Positions 49,140 to 55,884 of a stretch of DNA of 64,000 nt are shown here, piece by piece. This stretch comes from JAZNQL01 sp045531205. Lineage in GTDB: Bacteria; Bacillota; Clostridia; UMGS1883; UMGS1540. Location of the stretch: NCBI GenBank assembly GCA_045531205.1, contig JAZSDN010000002.1, positions 1 to 64,000 on the forward strand, in the 5' to 3' direction. The notes under the pieces were generated by a model that saw only the letters and a list, made by a program, of their open reading frames with translations, did not search any database and was not told the DNA's origin. Made by a program: the position numbers and the translations under genes. Positions within the stretch are counted from its first letter, which is position 1, and every line of letters begins with the position of its first letter.

Positions 49140-49168
49140 ATTATATTACAATAACAATTCTAAATCAA
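49140..49168 (-). promoter_or_regulatory. Leftward promoter in the lysis-lysogeny control region
   Basis: TTGATT (49163-49168), 17-bp spacer, TATAAT (49140-49145) on the minus strand, ahead of the 70-residue gene. Confidence 0.65.
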
Positions 49169-49180
49169 TAGCAAAAAGCA

Positions 49181-49226
49181 ACAAATGTTCGCATTTTGTT
49201 TTGTAAATGTTGCAAAATGTTTCACA
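49181..49226. promoter_or_regulatory. Candidate repressor operators
   Basis: AAATGTTCGCATTT (about 49183-49196) is a near-palindrome that contains the AAATGCGAA box seen at the two other promoters. AATGTTTCACA follows at about 49217-49226 and also occurs near 48806. The block lies between the divergent promoters. Confidence 0.5.
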
Positions 49227-49249
49227 TCGTTATCATTGTGTGTTACTAT
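49221..49249 (+). promoter_or_regulatory. Rightward repressor promoter
   Basis: TTCACA (49221-49226), 17-bp spacer, TACTAT (49244-49249). Leads into the repressor gene with a leader of about 57 nt. Confidence 0.5.
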
Positions 49250-49312
49250 GATTATGTTGTTACCTTGCCTCGGTACAACATTAAATTTTCAGAAAGGAGT
49301 GAATTATCTTCA

Positions 49313-49636
49313 ATGAATTCCATAGGTAGCAAACTTAAAACTTTAAGAAAGGGGCGTGGTTTAACCCAATTAGAATTAGCATACCGAATGAATTGGAGCA
49401 GAGCGACGATTTCTAATTATGAGTGCGGCAGGAGAGTTCCACATCTTGACGAATTAACAGCACTATGCCACTTTTTCGGTGTGTCAATGGACTATTGGGG
49501 AGTAGAAACAACAGACGAAAACTTTGAATTGTTGAGCCGTGCAAAGGCGGTATTCACCAATCAAGCAATTTCCAAAGAGGACAAAGCGAAGCTTTACAAA
49601 GAGATTATGAGAATTTATTTAGAGATTGAGGATTAA
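49313..49636 (+). CDS. XRE-family prophage repressor
   Basis: 107 residues from MNSIGSKLKTLRKGRGLTQL with AAAGGAG upstream. ELAYRMNWSRATISNYECGR RVP is the helix-turn-helix; the tail DENFELLSRAKAVFTN is a short oligomerisation helix. There is no peptidase domain, so SOS cleavage like CI/LexA is unlikely. It is convergent in operon with the integrase and divergent from the early genes, the expected place for the lysogeny repressor. The longer open frame upstream runs through the promoter. Confidence 0.85.
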   Translation: MNSIGSKLKTLRKGRGLTQLELAYRMNWSRATISNYECGRRVPHLDELTALCHFFGVSMDYWGVETTDENFELLSRAKAVFTNQAISKEDKAKLYKEIMRIYLEIED

Positions 49637-49655
49637 ACATCAAAGGAGCGACGAA

Positions 49656-51263
49656 ATGGCAAGTCAGCGTAGAAAAATACAGAGAAACGGAACACAAATA
49701 AGGCGAGCGGTTGCTTATGCTCGGTTTTCTTCCAATAATCAGCGTGACGAAAGTATTGACGCTCAATTAAGGGCAATTCAAGACTATTGCGAAAGAAACG
49801 ACATTAAACTTGTTGAAATTTACACCGATGAAGCACAATCCGCAACAACGGATAATCGTGACGATTTCCGAGTAATGATTGATGATATTCTAAAGGGTAA
49901 ACACGATATTGAAGCCGTTTTGGTGCATAAATTCAACCGTTTTGCCCGTAACAAATATGATAGTGCTTTATATAAGAAGCGTTTGCGGGATATTGGTATT
50001 AAGGTTATATCCGTAACGCAACCGATTGACGATAGCCCCGAAGGTCGCATATTGGAAAGTCTTATTGAAGCAATGGACGAATATTATTCTGAAAACCTTG
50101 CTTTAGAAGTTAAAAAGGGTATGCTTGAAAATGCTTTAAAAGGCAAGCATACGGGCGGCGGTAAGCTGTTAGGGCTTTCTGTTGACGATGAAGGTTATTA
50201 TTACCCCGATGATAGCGCACCGATTATTCATCGTATTTTTAAAGAATATGCGGACGGAGTTCCAAAAACGCAAATATGTGACCGCCTAAACCGTGAGGGT
50301 TACCGCAACCAATACGGCAGACCGTTTAGAGTTCGCACAATTACCGATTTGTTGCAAAATGAAAAGTATGTTGGTAACTTCATTTATAACCACACACAGA
50401 CAGAGATTATCCGATTAGAGGGTATAATTAAAAATCCGATAATTGATGAAGAATTGTGGGATAGAGTGCAAAAGTTACGGCAAGACGCAGGCAAGCCGAA
50501 GCACCGAAAAAGAAAGTATTTAATGACGGGTAAAATGCGTTGCGGTATTTGCGGATTTACCTATTGCGGAAGTGGCGGCAAGAAGAAAAATAAAAATGGT
50601 GATGTTGCTGCATATTATAAATGTCAAGGAAAAGTAAAAAATAAGAACGGTTGTACAAACCCGTCCTTAAACAAAGACTATTACGAAAAGCTTATAGTTG
50701 ATACTATAACAGAATCCGTCCTAACAGACAATGCCATTAAGGAAATAGCGGTTAGTGTAATAAAACAGCTTGAAAAAGAAAGAAAAGCACCGCAAGTTTC
50801 AACGCCAAAATTAAAGAAACAACTTGACAAGGTGAAAGATAAGCAATCAAGGCTTATGGAGTTGTATCTTAACGGTGATATGGATAGAAAGGTGCTTGAC
50901 GAAAAGAACGCTGCACTAAAAGAAGAAAGAAAACATCTTGAAGAACAAATTGAAAAGAATCTATATTTGGAGCAATCAAATATTTTTGATGTTCAGGATA
51001 TAAAGGATATGATTTTAGACTTCCGTGAGGAATTAAAACATAATCCTGACTTTGATTTTGCACAAGTCATATTCAACACATTTGTTGAAAGTATCATTGT
51101 TTACCCCGATACCCTTGAAGTTAATTTAAGGGTGGATTTTTCCACCCTCGGGGGTGATAAAAGGAAAAACAGGGGGGCAAGCCGCCCATTATCACCCCAT
51201 AAGTTTAGCAAAACAGTTATTCGCAAGACACATCAACAAGGCTTAAACAGAAAGGGGCTATAA
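49656..51263 (+). CDS. int: Large serine integrase
   Basis: 535 residues from MASQRRKIQRNGTQIRRAVA with AAAGGAGCG upstream. YARFSSNNQRDESIDAQLRA carries the catalytic Ser, and FNRFARNKYDSALYKKRLRD is the Arg-rich part of the active site. Then the recombinase domain (GGGKLLGLSVDDEGYYYP; YGRPFRVRTITDLLQNEKYV), a zinc ribbon CGICGFTYCGSG...C...C, and a coiled coil from KLKKQLDKVKDKQSRLMELY. It integrates phage DNA at attP/attB without host factors. Adjacent to the repressor. Confidence 0.95.
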   Translation: MASQRRKIQRNGTQIRRAVAYARFSSNNQRDESIDAQLRAIQDYCERNDIKLVEIYTDEAQSATTDNRDDFRVMIDDILKGKHDIEAVLVHKFNRFARNKYDSALYKKRLRDIGIKVISVTQPIDDSPEGRILESLIEAMDEYYSENLALEVKKGMLENALKGKHTGGGKLLGLSVDDEGYYYPDDSAPIIHRIFKEYADGVPKTQICDRLNREGYRNQYGRPFRVRTITDLLQNEKYVGNFIYNHTQTEIIRLEGIIKNPIIDEELWDRVQKLRQDAGKPKHRKRKYLMTGKMRCGICGFTYCGSGGKKKNKNGDVAAYYKCQGKVKNKNGCTNPSLNKDYYEKLIVDTITESVLTDNAIKEIAVSVIKQLEKERKAPQVSTPKLKKQLDKVKDKQSRLMELYLNGDMDRKVLDEKNAALKEERKHLEEQIEKNLYLEQSNIFDVQDIKDMILDFREELKHNPDFDFAQVIFNTFVESIIVYPDTLEVNLRVDFSTLGGDKRKNRGASRPLSPHKFSKTVIRKTHQQGLNRKGL

Positions 51264-51264
51264 T

Positions 51265-51549
51265 ATGAGTGTTGTTATATATGTTCGACAAAATGAGGAT
51301 ATATCCCTCTATGAGCAATTTAATAAATGTGCCGAGTATGCCAAAAGATACGGATATTCTATTGAACACAAAGTTTTGGATTTTGAGGGCAACCAATTTT
51401 ATGAAGCTATAAACAAGGTTATCGTGGAACACGATGTTTCCGCTTTGATAATTTATAGCAAGGATATGGTTTTTGATAAGAATGACGATTACTTGTTTTA
51501 TAGAATCTATCTTGAAAAACTCGGCAAGAAGTTAATATCTTGTAATTAA
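51265..51549 (+). CDS. Mini serine-recombinase domain without catalytic Ser, copy 1
   Basis: 94 residues: MSVVIYVRQNEDISLYEQFN, AEYAKRYGYSIEHKVLDFEG, ALIIYSKDMVFDKNDDYLFY, KLGKKLISCN. The order of strands and helices matches the N-terminal resolvase domain (YxRxSsd..s...Q...c..ya...Gy), but the Ser after YVR is replaced by Gln-Asn, and the arginine-rich helix is lost. It starts 2 nt after int with AAAGGGG upstream. Could bind the integrase and modulate it; function inferred only. Confidence 0.65.
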   Translation: MSVVIYVRQNEDISLYEQFNKCAEYAKRYGYSIEHKVLDFEGNQFYEAINKVIVEHDVSALIIYSKDMVFDKNDDYLFYRIYLEKLGKKLISCN

Positions 51550-51584
51550 AAAGCAAATTCGGTACAAAATGTTTCAAAAATCAA

Positions 51585-51614
51585 TTTGGTAGGGGCAAAA
51601 ATGTCCCTACCAAA
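51585..51614. other. 10-bp perfect hairpin / inverted repeat
   Basis: TTTGGTAGGG at 51585-51594 and CCCTACCAAA at 51605-51614, separated by 10 bp. A TATAAT lies 8 nt further (about 51620). Either an operator over a promoter for the next gene or a candidate attP-type site. The rest of 51550-51650 has no gene. Confidence 0.5.
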
Positions 51615-51650
51615 AACTGATATAATATCACTATCTAAAGGAGTGATAAA

Positions 51651-51884
51651 ATGCAAAGCGAAAAAGAGTTATTCAATCTTGCTAAAATGTATGTAATGTT
51701 AGAGGGTGAATTACAAAAATCGTTACCCGAATATGAATTAGAAGAAGTCAAAGAGAATATGGAAGAAATCAGAAACACCATTTTAGAAAAAGGTTACGAT
51801 GTTGATAAGTTTGTACAATACCAACAAATGTACAAAGAAATGTCAATTGGAGAATATTTTGAATTTATCAAAACACTTGAATAG
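51651..51884 (+). CDS. Hypothetical helical protein in lysogeny operon
   Basis: 77 residues: MQSEKELFNLAKMYVMLEGE, EEVKENMEEIRNTILEKGYD. Acidic, helical. RBS AAAGGAG. Between the two mini-recombinase genes. Function unknown. Confidence 0.6.
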   Translation: MQSEKELFNLAKMYVMLEGELQKSLPEYELEEVKENMEEIRNTILEKGYDVDKFVQYQQMYKEMSIGEYFEFIKTLE

Positions 51885-51895
51885 GAGCTGTTATT

Positions 51896-52189
51896 ATGAA
51901 AAAAGCTGTAATTTATGTAAGAGGTCATAAAGAAAAAATGCAAGAAATATTTTGTAGGTTGTATGCTTCCGATAAGGGTTACAAAATCACTTATGTAACA
52001 AACAATATTGATGATGTAAACCTTTGTGATATTATGTTAATTTCCAATCCTTCACGGATTTCTCGCAATCAATTAGAGTATGAAAAAATTGTAAACGAAT
52101 TAAAAAATAGAGGTATAACAGTTGAGAGTGCAATGCACCACGACAACGCCAACGACAATTATTATTTGACAAGGGATTTATTTGCATAA
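51896..52189 (+). CDS. Mini serine-recombinase domain without catalytic Ser, copy 2
   Basis: 97 residues: MKKAVIYVRGHKEKMQEIFC, DIMLISNPSRISRNQLEYEK, IVNELKNRGITVES. It resembles the resolvase fold (AVIYVR; LxxxPSRxSRNxxExxxxxxxL...GxxVxS), and the PSRISRN helix is kept while the catalytic Ser position is Gly-His. RBS TAGGAG. It ends just before a terminator. Related in pattern to the 51265 gene, but different in sequence. Confidence 0.65.
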   Translation: MKKAVIYVRGHKEKMQEIFCRLYASDKGYKITYVTNNIDDVNLCDIMLISNPSRISRNQLEYEKIVNELKNRGITVESAMHHDNANDNYYLTRDLFA

Positions 52190-52193
52190 AATT

Positions 52194-52220
52194 AGAGGGG
52201 CGGTTAAGCCCCTCTTTTTT
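52194..52220 (+). terminator. Terminator of the lysogeny operon
   Basis: AGAGGGGC/GCCCCTCT stem (8 bp), loop GGTTAA, then TTTTTT. It closes the plus-strand block and may also work for the opposing minus-strand genes. Confidence 0.85.
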
Positions 52221-52443
52221 ATTTGTTCTTTTTCGCAAACATTGCTGCGAATAGTGCCGCAATAAGCGGAATTGATACACTTAATATTACAAGAGCAACG
52301 GAAATCCAAATCGGAGAAAGCACCCACAACCAACTCCATTCAATTATATTGAGCAATTTCAATACAATAAAGGCGATAGTGAGTAAACCTGTAAACCCAA
52401 TCCCTTTTCCTGCACTTGCTGTTTTATTATTATTCTCACTCAT
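52219..52443 (-). CDS. Small two-helix membrane protein (Fragile-X-F type)
   Basis: 74 residues from MSENNNKTASAGKGIGFTGL. Two hydrophobic segments, LLTIAFIVLKLLNIIEWSWL W and LVILSVSIPLIAALFAAMFA, resemble the phage transmembrane Fragile-X-F family. GAGGAACTACAAATG at the start. Function unknown; may be a membrane partner of the SPFH protein next to it. Confidence 0.7.
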   Translation of the reverse strand: MSENNNKTASAGKGIGFTGLLTIAFIVLKLLNIIEWSWLWVLSPIWISVALVILSVSIPLIAALFAAMFAKKNK

Positions 52444-52467
52444 TTGTAGTTCCTCTTTTTGCAATAG

Positions 52468-53328
52468 TTAGTTTGTGGTAACAACCGTTGCTGCTCCCTG
52501 CACTTCAATCCAACCGTGTTTCACTCTTGCCTTTGCTTCTTCCATTTGGATAAGTTCAGGTGTAATTGATTCGCTGATAATTCTGTTTGCTTCTGCTTCG
52601 GCTTTTGCTTCGATAACTGCAACATCGGCTTTTGCCTGTGCCTTTACTTTATCGGTTTCAGCCTGTGCAATAGCAGTCTGTTTATCAAGCTCTGCCTTTT
52701 CTGCGTCCTGCTTTGCCTGTTCCTTTGCCTGTATCTTCTGCATAAGTGTTTCGTCAAGCTGCACATCAATAATCAAGGCACTTGCAATGTTAATGCCGTA
52801 TTCTTCGTTGAGCTTTGAATTAAGGTACTCTGTAATAGCCTGACCGACCTCTGCTCTTTTGGTGCTGTAAATATCCATTACTGTAAATTTAGGCGTTACT
52901 TCCTTTATGTAGGCAATAATTGAATTCTGCACCATATTTTCAACAAGGGTGTCGCCGTCCATACCTCTAAAGCGTTCATACAGACTTGTTACCTTATCGG
53001 AAATAAAATTATAATTAACCGTAAGATTCAGTTTAACCATTCCTCCGTCTGCGGGTGCGTCAACGTGCCAATCGGGGTGACTTTCTTTGTTATAATCAGA
53101 GGGATTGTTGCTTAATACAAGCTGCTGCTGTGAAATAGGAAATTCATTTACCTTATGTAAAGGATTTATAAAATGAACGCCCTGCTGCAAAACTTCGTCC
53201 TGTACACCGTCTTTCATTGAATAAACAATGCCGACCTCACCTGCTTCAATATACTCCATTGAACATACACAAAAAACGCCACCTATGATTGCGGCAAGTG
53301 CCACGATAACTGCAATAATTTTACCCAT
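52468..53328 (-). CDS. SPFH/prohibitin-like membrane protein
   Basis: 286 residues. Signal anchor at 3-25, then the band-7 domain (GEVGIVYSMKDGVQDEVLQQ GVHFI; VKLNLTVNYNFISDKVTSLY), and a helix with AEKAELDKQTAIAQAETDKV KAQAKA. Phage prohibitins oligomerise on the membrane; a role in shielding the cell or assembling a membrane platform is possible. It follows the Ro60 gene and overlaps a 50-residue membrane protein. Confidence 0.9.
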   Translation of the reverse strand: MGKIIAVIVALAAIIGGVFCVCSMEYIEAGEVGIVYSMKDGVQDEVLQQGVHFINPLHKVNEFPISQQQLVLSNNPSDYNKESHPDWHVDAPADGGMVKLNLTVNYNFISDKVTSLYERFRGMDGDTLVENMVQNSIIAYIKEVTPKFTVMDIYSTKRAEVGQAITEYLNSKLNEEYGINIASALIIDVQLDETLMQKIQAKEQAKQDAEKAELDKQTAIAQAETDKVKAQAKADVAVIEAKAEAEANRIISESITPELIQMEEAKARVKHGWIEVQGAATVVTTN

Positions 53329-53473
53329 TGTTTGTTTCTCCTTTTTCGTTATTATTTTGGTTATTCTTTTTTCTGTCTTTTTCTATCGCCATAATTACCT
53401 TGTGTGCGATATAGATAATGATTAAAGCTACTATTGCTACTGACAACGCAGCTAATAAAAATATTACCCACAT
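53321..53473 (-). CDS. 50-residue membrane protein
   Basis: MWVIFLLAALSVAIVALIII YIAHKV followed by a Lys/Asn-rich tail. One transmembrane helix. Its stop overlaps the SPFH start, so they may act together. The RBS AAGGTGATTTAGT precedes the ATG. Confidence 0.65.
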   Translation of the reverse strand: MWVIFLLAALSVAIVALIIIYIAHKVIMAIEKDRKKNNQNNNEKGETNNG

Positions 53474-53479
53474 ACTAAA

Positions 53480-53623
53480 TCACCTTTTTTTTAATTTCAT
53501 TCTTACATACGCTGAAATTGACATTTCATTGTCTTTTGCTTTTTGCTTTACCTGCTCCAAAAGACTTTTTGAAATGCGAATTGTCAGGCGTTCAGTATGT
53601 GTACTGTTCGATTGTTTTTTCAA
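53480..53623 (-). CDS. Ribbon-helix-helix protein inside the end of the Ro60 gene
   Basis: 47 residues from a TTG start with GGGGGAG upstream: MKKQSNSTHTERLTIRISKS LLEQVKQKAKDNEMSISAYV RMKLKKR. A short CopG/Arc RHH with LTIRISKSLLEQVKQKA. It overlaps the last 32 nt of the Ro60 gene. Could regulate this module. Confidence 0.7.
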   Translation of the reverse strand: MKKQSNSTHTERLTIRISKSLLEQVKQKAKDNEMSISAYVRMKLKKR

Positions 53624-55019
53624 GGTTGCTCTCCCCCTGCTCTGCAAGTGTGATGAAGTCAAACACCTTTTCGCTCCAACCTGCAATTACATTGGTCTTT
53701 GCACCGTGAAACTGCTGTGTGCCGTAACCCTGCAAGTCAATAGCGTGTACCCAAATATCATTGCCTGTTTTTCTGCGGTATTCGTCTGCATAAACTTGTA
53801 CGGGTTTGGTGCTCCAACCACCGTTGCACTGATTATCTGAAAGAACAATAATGCGGTCAGCTTTTACATTGTCAGCAATCATCTTTTCAAACGGCAACTG
53901 CATTCTTGTAGCACCACCTGTGCAATGCTCGGAAGCTCTTTCAAGTATGCCGTTACGGTGCGATATAGCATATTTCTTTATGCTTGTATCGAAGGTGTAA
54001 AAATAACTGTTTTCGCATATCTTGTTTGCGATAAGACCGAGCAGCATTCCGATTTCGCCGCAAGTTACTTTTGAATTTTGGCTTACAGGATAGCCCATAG
54101 AACCCGATGTATCAACCGCAATAACGGTTGTGCCGTTCAAACGGGGCATATTCTCAATGGAAGCTTCAATAGCATTTTCAAGAGCGTCAAACACACGGCT
54201 ACCGCCTATATCTTTGAGTTCTTTATAAGCTGAAAGAAAACGGAAAGGTAACTGCTTTGATTTTTTTACTCTTTCGGGATTTTCGATAAGGTCAAGAACC
54301 TTATTCACATTTGAGGGGTTTGCGTTGAGGATATTGCGAAGATTACGAAGCAGAGCCATATAACCGACTTTACCGCTGTTAATGAGGTTTTCCCAAGTTT
54401 CAGCGTTATTGCCCTTTGCGGAAAGTTCTGTTTCCCAAGTGTAAGGTGTTTCAAGCTTGTTGTTTAAACATCTGTTCCACATTTCGGACTGTGCTTCTGA
54501 TTTCGGTGTAGGTCTGCAAAGGCAAAGCAAATCACGCATTTTAACGGCTTTTCCCTCACCCTTATACTTTGCAAGGGTGTATTCGTCAAAGCCACGCATT
54601 ACCTCACCAATGCCCTTTTTGAGTGAGTTCGGAATAGGTTTACCGAACAGATTGAGGTAACAAGCCATAATCTCTGTTACATCGTCACCACGGAGCGACA
54701 CAGCTTTTACAGCTTCCTTTGCGTAAGGTTTACCCCCTACTTCGTGTGCCAAATAAGCTACAAGAATATGCGACACAGAACGCATATTAAATTCACGCCT
54801 TGCGAATGCAGCCAATTTAGCGATAAACTGCGGGTCTGTTGCAACAACTCTCTGAATGGTTTCCTGCATTTCCTTTGAGTTATCACCGTAAAACTTCTTT
54901 TCATTAAAGAATGAGGTCAGCACTTGCGTTACAAGCTTTTCTTTGTCTTTCATTTTGTACGCAGCGTGACCGCTTTTGTTTACGGTTTTGTCTGTGTTGG
55001 TTGTGTTGAATTTTGCCAT
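53592..55019 (-). CDS. rsr: Ro60 / TROVE-domain RNA-binding protein
   Basis: 475 residues from MAKFNTTNTDKTVNKSGHAA with AAAGGAG upstream. The TROVE HEAT-repeat ring has TDPQFIAKLAAFARREFNMR SVSHILVAYL and KGIGEVMRGFDEYTLAKYKG EGK. The vWA domain has IAVDTSGSMGYP (MIDAS), ATRMQLPFEK and IIVLSDNQCNG. Ro60 proteins bind Y RNAs and misfolded RNAs as a ring. Five Y-like RNAs and two tRNAs lie immediately upstream on the same strand, transcribed toward it. A phage Ro60 could guard or degrade RNA during infection. Confidence 0.95.
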   Translation of the reverse strand: MAKFNTTNTDKTVNKSGHAAYKMKDKEKLVTQVLTSFFNEKKFYGDNSKEMQETIQRVVATDPQFIAKLAAFARREFNMRSVSHILVAYLAHEVGGKPYAKEAVKAVSLRGDDVTEIMACYLNLFGKPIPNSLKKGIGEVMRGFDEYTLAKYKGEGKAVKMRDLLCLCRPTPKSEAQSEMWNRCLNNKLETPYTWETELSAKGNNAETWENLINSGKVGYMALLRNLRNILNANPSNVNKVLDLIENPERVKKSKQLPFRFLSAYKELKDIGGSRVFDALENAIEASIENMPRLNGTTVIAVDTSGSMGYPVSQNSKVTCGEIGMLLGLIANKICENSYFYTFDTSIKKYAISHRNGILERASEHCTGGATRMQLPFEKMIADNVKADRIIVLSDNQCNGGWSTKPVQVYADEYRRKTGNDIWVHAIDLQGYGTQQFHGAKTNVIAGWSEKVFDFITLAEQGESNLEKTIEQYTY

Positions 55020-55043
55020 TTCTTTACTCCTTTCGTAAAAAAT

Positions 55044-55140
55044 AAAAAAACAAGCGTGATAAAATCATAATCGGTTGGTTATCAGAAATAGATTAACGGT
55101 CTATTGAAGTAACCGACTATTGCAATTCACGCTTGCTTTT
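55044..55140 (-). ncRNA. Y-RNA-like element 5 (simple) with terminator
   Basis: Lower stem CAAGCGTGA (55127-55135) with 55051-55059, an ATTGCA/GATTTTA internal loop, and upper stem ATAGTCGG (55113-55120) with 55067-55074. The strand GGTTACTTC (55106-55114) follows, with a small inner hairpin. No tRNA-like part. The 3' side ends in TTTTTTT (55044-55050), a good terminator for the array. Confidence 0.7.
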
Positions 55141-55144
55141 TGGT

Positions 55145-55271
55145 ATATAAAATCGGGTAAAAGCTGTAACAGTATCTCACAAAGTGAGTTGCAGGAGTTG
55201 AACCTACTAAAAATTTTTTGCAGAAATTCTTTTTTACCGAAGTAACCGTTACATACAACGCCGATTTTAAA
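55145..55271 (-). ncRNA. Y-RNA-like element 4 (T-arm mimic)
   Basis: Lower stem AAAATCGG (55261-55268) with 55149-55156, internal loop CGTTGTA/CTTTTAC, upper stem TGTAACGG (55246-55253) with 55165-55172, then GGTTACTTC (55239-55247). Inside: a T-arm GTAGG-TTCAACT-CCTGC followed by an acceptor-like hairpin CTCAC/GTGAG. The D-arm is missing. Confidence 0.7.
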
Positions 55272-55278
55272 CGATATA

Positions 55279-55414
55279 AAAAGCAGATAAAATCTATAAC
55301 GGACTTATTACCGCCGTCTTGACCTCTTGACCACGCCCCGCAAGGCAGGGCGGTGGGAATTGAACCCACGTTTGCGGTTTGGAAGAAGTAACCGTAATAT
55401 GCAATTCTGCTTTT
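55279..55414 (-). ncRNA. Y-RNA-like element 3 (permuted tRNA-like)
   Basis: Lower stem AAGCAGA (55406-55412) with 55281-55287, ATTGCA/GATTTTA loop, upper stem TATTACGG (55392-55399) with 55295-55302, and GGTTACTTC. Inside are ACCGC/GCGGT, T-arm GTGGG-TTCAATT-CCCAC, an 8-bp acceptor-like stem CGCCCTGC/GCGGGGCG with a CTT loop, and a D-arm with GAGG in its loop. This is a circularly permuted tRNA fold, as in YrlA. Confidence 0.75.
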
Positions 55415-55415
55415 T

Positions 55416-55490
55416 TGGTGACACTAACGGGAATTGAACCCATATTATAAGATTGAAAATCTTATGTCCTAACCATTAGACGATAGTGCC
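55416..55490 (-). tRNA. tRNA-Glu (TTC) inside the Y-RNA array
   Basis: Acceptor GGCACTA/TAGTGTC, anticodon stem TAAGA/TCTTA with loop TTTTCAA (TTC), T-loop TTCAATT, encoded ACCA. 75 nt. Abuts elements 2 and 3, so its processing would free their ends. Confidence 0.9.
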
Positions 55491-55494
55491 AAAA

Positions 55495-55628
55495 GCAAGC
55501 GGATAAAAACAACAACGGAAATTTAGTGCTCTAGCCATTGAGCTACCCACCAAATTTGGCGGGGTAGGACTTGAACCTACAACCTCTCGCTTAGCAGGCG
55601 AAGTAACCGATGTTTACAATGCCGCTTT
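55495..55628 (-). ncRNA. Y-RNA-like element 2 (permuted tRNA-like)
   Basis: Lower stem AAGCGG (55622-55627) with 55497-55502, CATTGTA loop, upper stem AACATCGG (55607-55614) with 55511-55518 (one mismatch), GGTTACTTC at 55600-55608. Inside: an anticodon-like arm (TCGC-CTGCTAA-GCGA), T-arm GTAGG-TTCAAGT-CCTAC (55564-55580), acceptor strands CCCGCC/GGTGGG joined by AAATTT, then a D-arm (AGCTCAATGGCTAGAGC). The 3' acceptor strand precedes the 5' strand, so the tRNA fold is circularly permuted. Confidence 0.75.
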
Positions 55629-55629
55629 T

Positions 55630-55704
55630 TGGTGATTCAGGCAGGATTTGAACCTGCAACGCCCTGATTAAAAATCAGGTGTGCTACCGTTGCACCACTG
55701 AATC
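55630..55704 (-). tRNA. tRNA-Lys (TTT) inside the Y-RNA array
   Basis: Acceptor GATTCAG/CTGAATC, anticodon stem CCTGA/TCAGG with loop TTTTTAA (TTT), T-stem GCAGG/CCTGC, encoded ACCA. Follows element 1 with only a few bases between. Confidence 0.9.
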
Positions 55705-55708
55705 AAAA

Positions 55709-55783
55709 GCAAACGGATAAAAATTATAACCGTGTCTGTTTCAATCCCAAATCGAAGGAACGGTTATATGCAATGCCGTTTTG
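55709..55783 (-). ncRNA. Y-RNA-like element 1 (simple)
   Basis: Lower stem AAACGG (55776-55781) with 55711-55716, CATTGCA/TTTTTAT internal loop, perfect 9-bp upper stem TATAACCGT (55760-55768) with 55725-55733, then TTCCTTCG instead of GGTTACTTC. First element after the promoter; no tRNA-like insert. Confidence 0.7.
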
Positions 55784-55807
55784 TGTGCCATTTGTTAGCA
55801 CACTTAT

Positions 55808-55845
55808 ATTATACAGATTTTGTCAACGCTTTCAATTCGCATTTT
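55808..55845 (-). promoter_or_regulatory. Promoter of the Y-RNA / tRNA / Ro60 operon
   Basis: TTGAAA (55830-55835), 16-bp spacer, TATAAT (55808-55813) on the minus strand. AAAATGCGAAT (55835-55845) lies 21 bp upstream of the -10, as at 48745-48782. Predicted start near 55800. Confidence 0.75.
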
Positions 55846-55884
55846 GTACAAACTTTTATATATTATTTTATGTATTTTGTATAT

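Noticed and set aside
53418..53840. 140-codon plus-strand frame opposite Ro60/RHH
   Set aside because: No RBS and no domain; antisense to clearly coding genes.
55279..55628. Reading Y elements 2 and 3 as decayed ordinary tRNA genes
   Set aside because: The order T-arm, acceptor, D-arm with short closing loops and flanking conserved stems fits permuted tRNA-like domains in Y RNAs better than decay.
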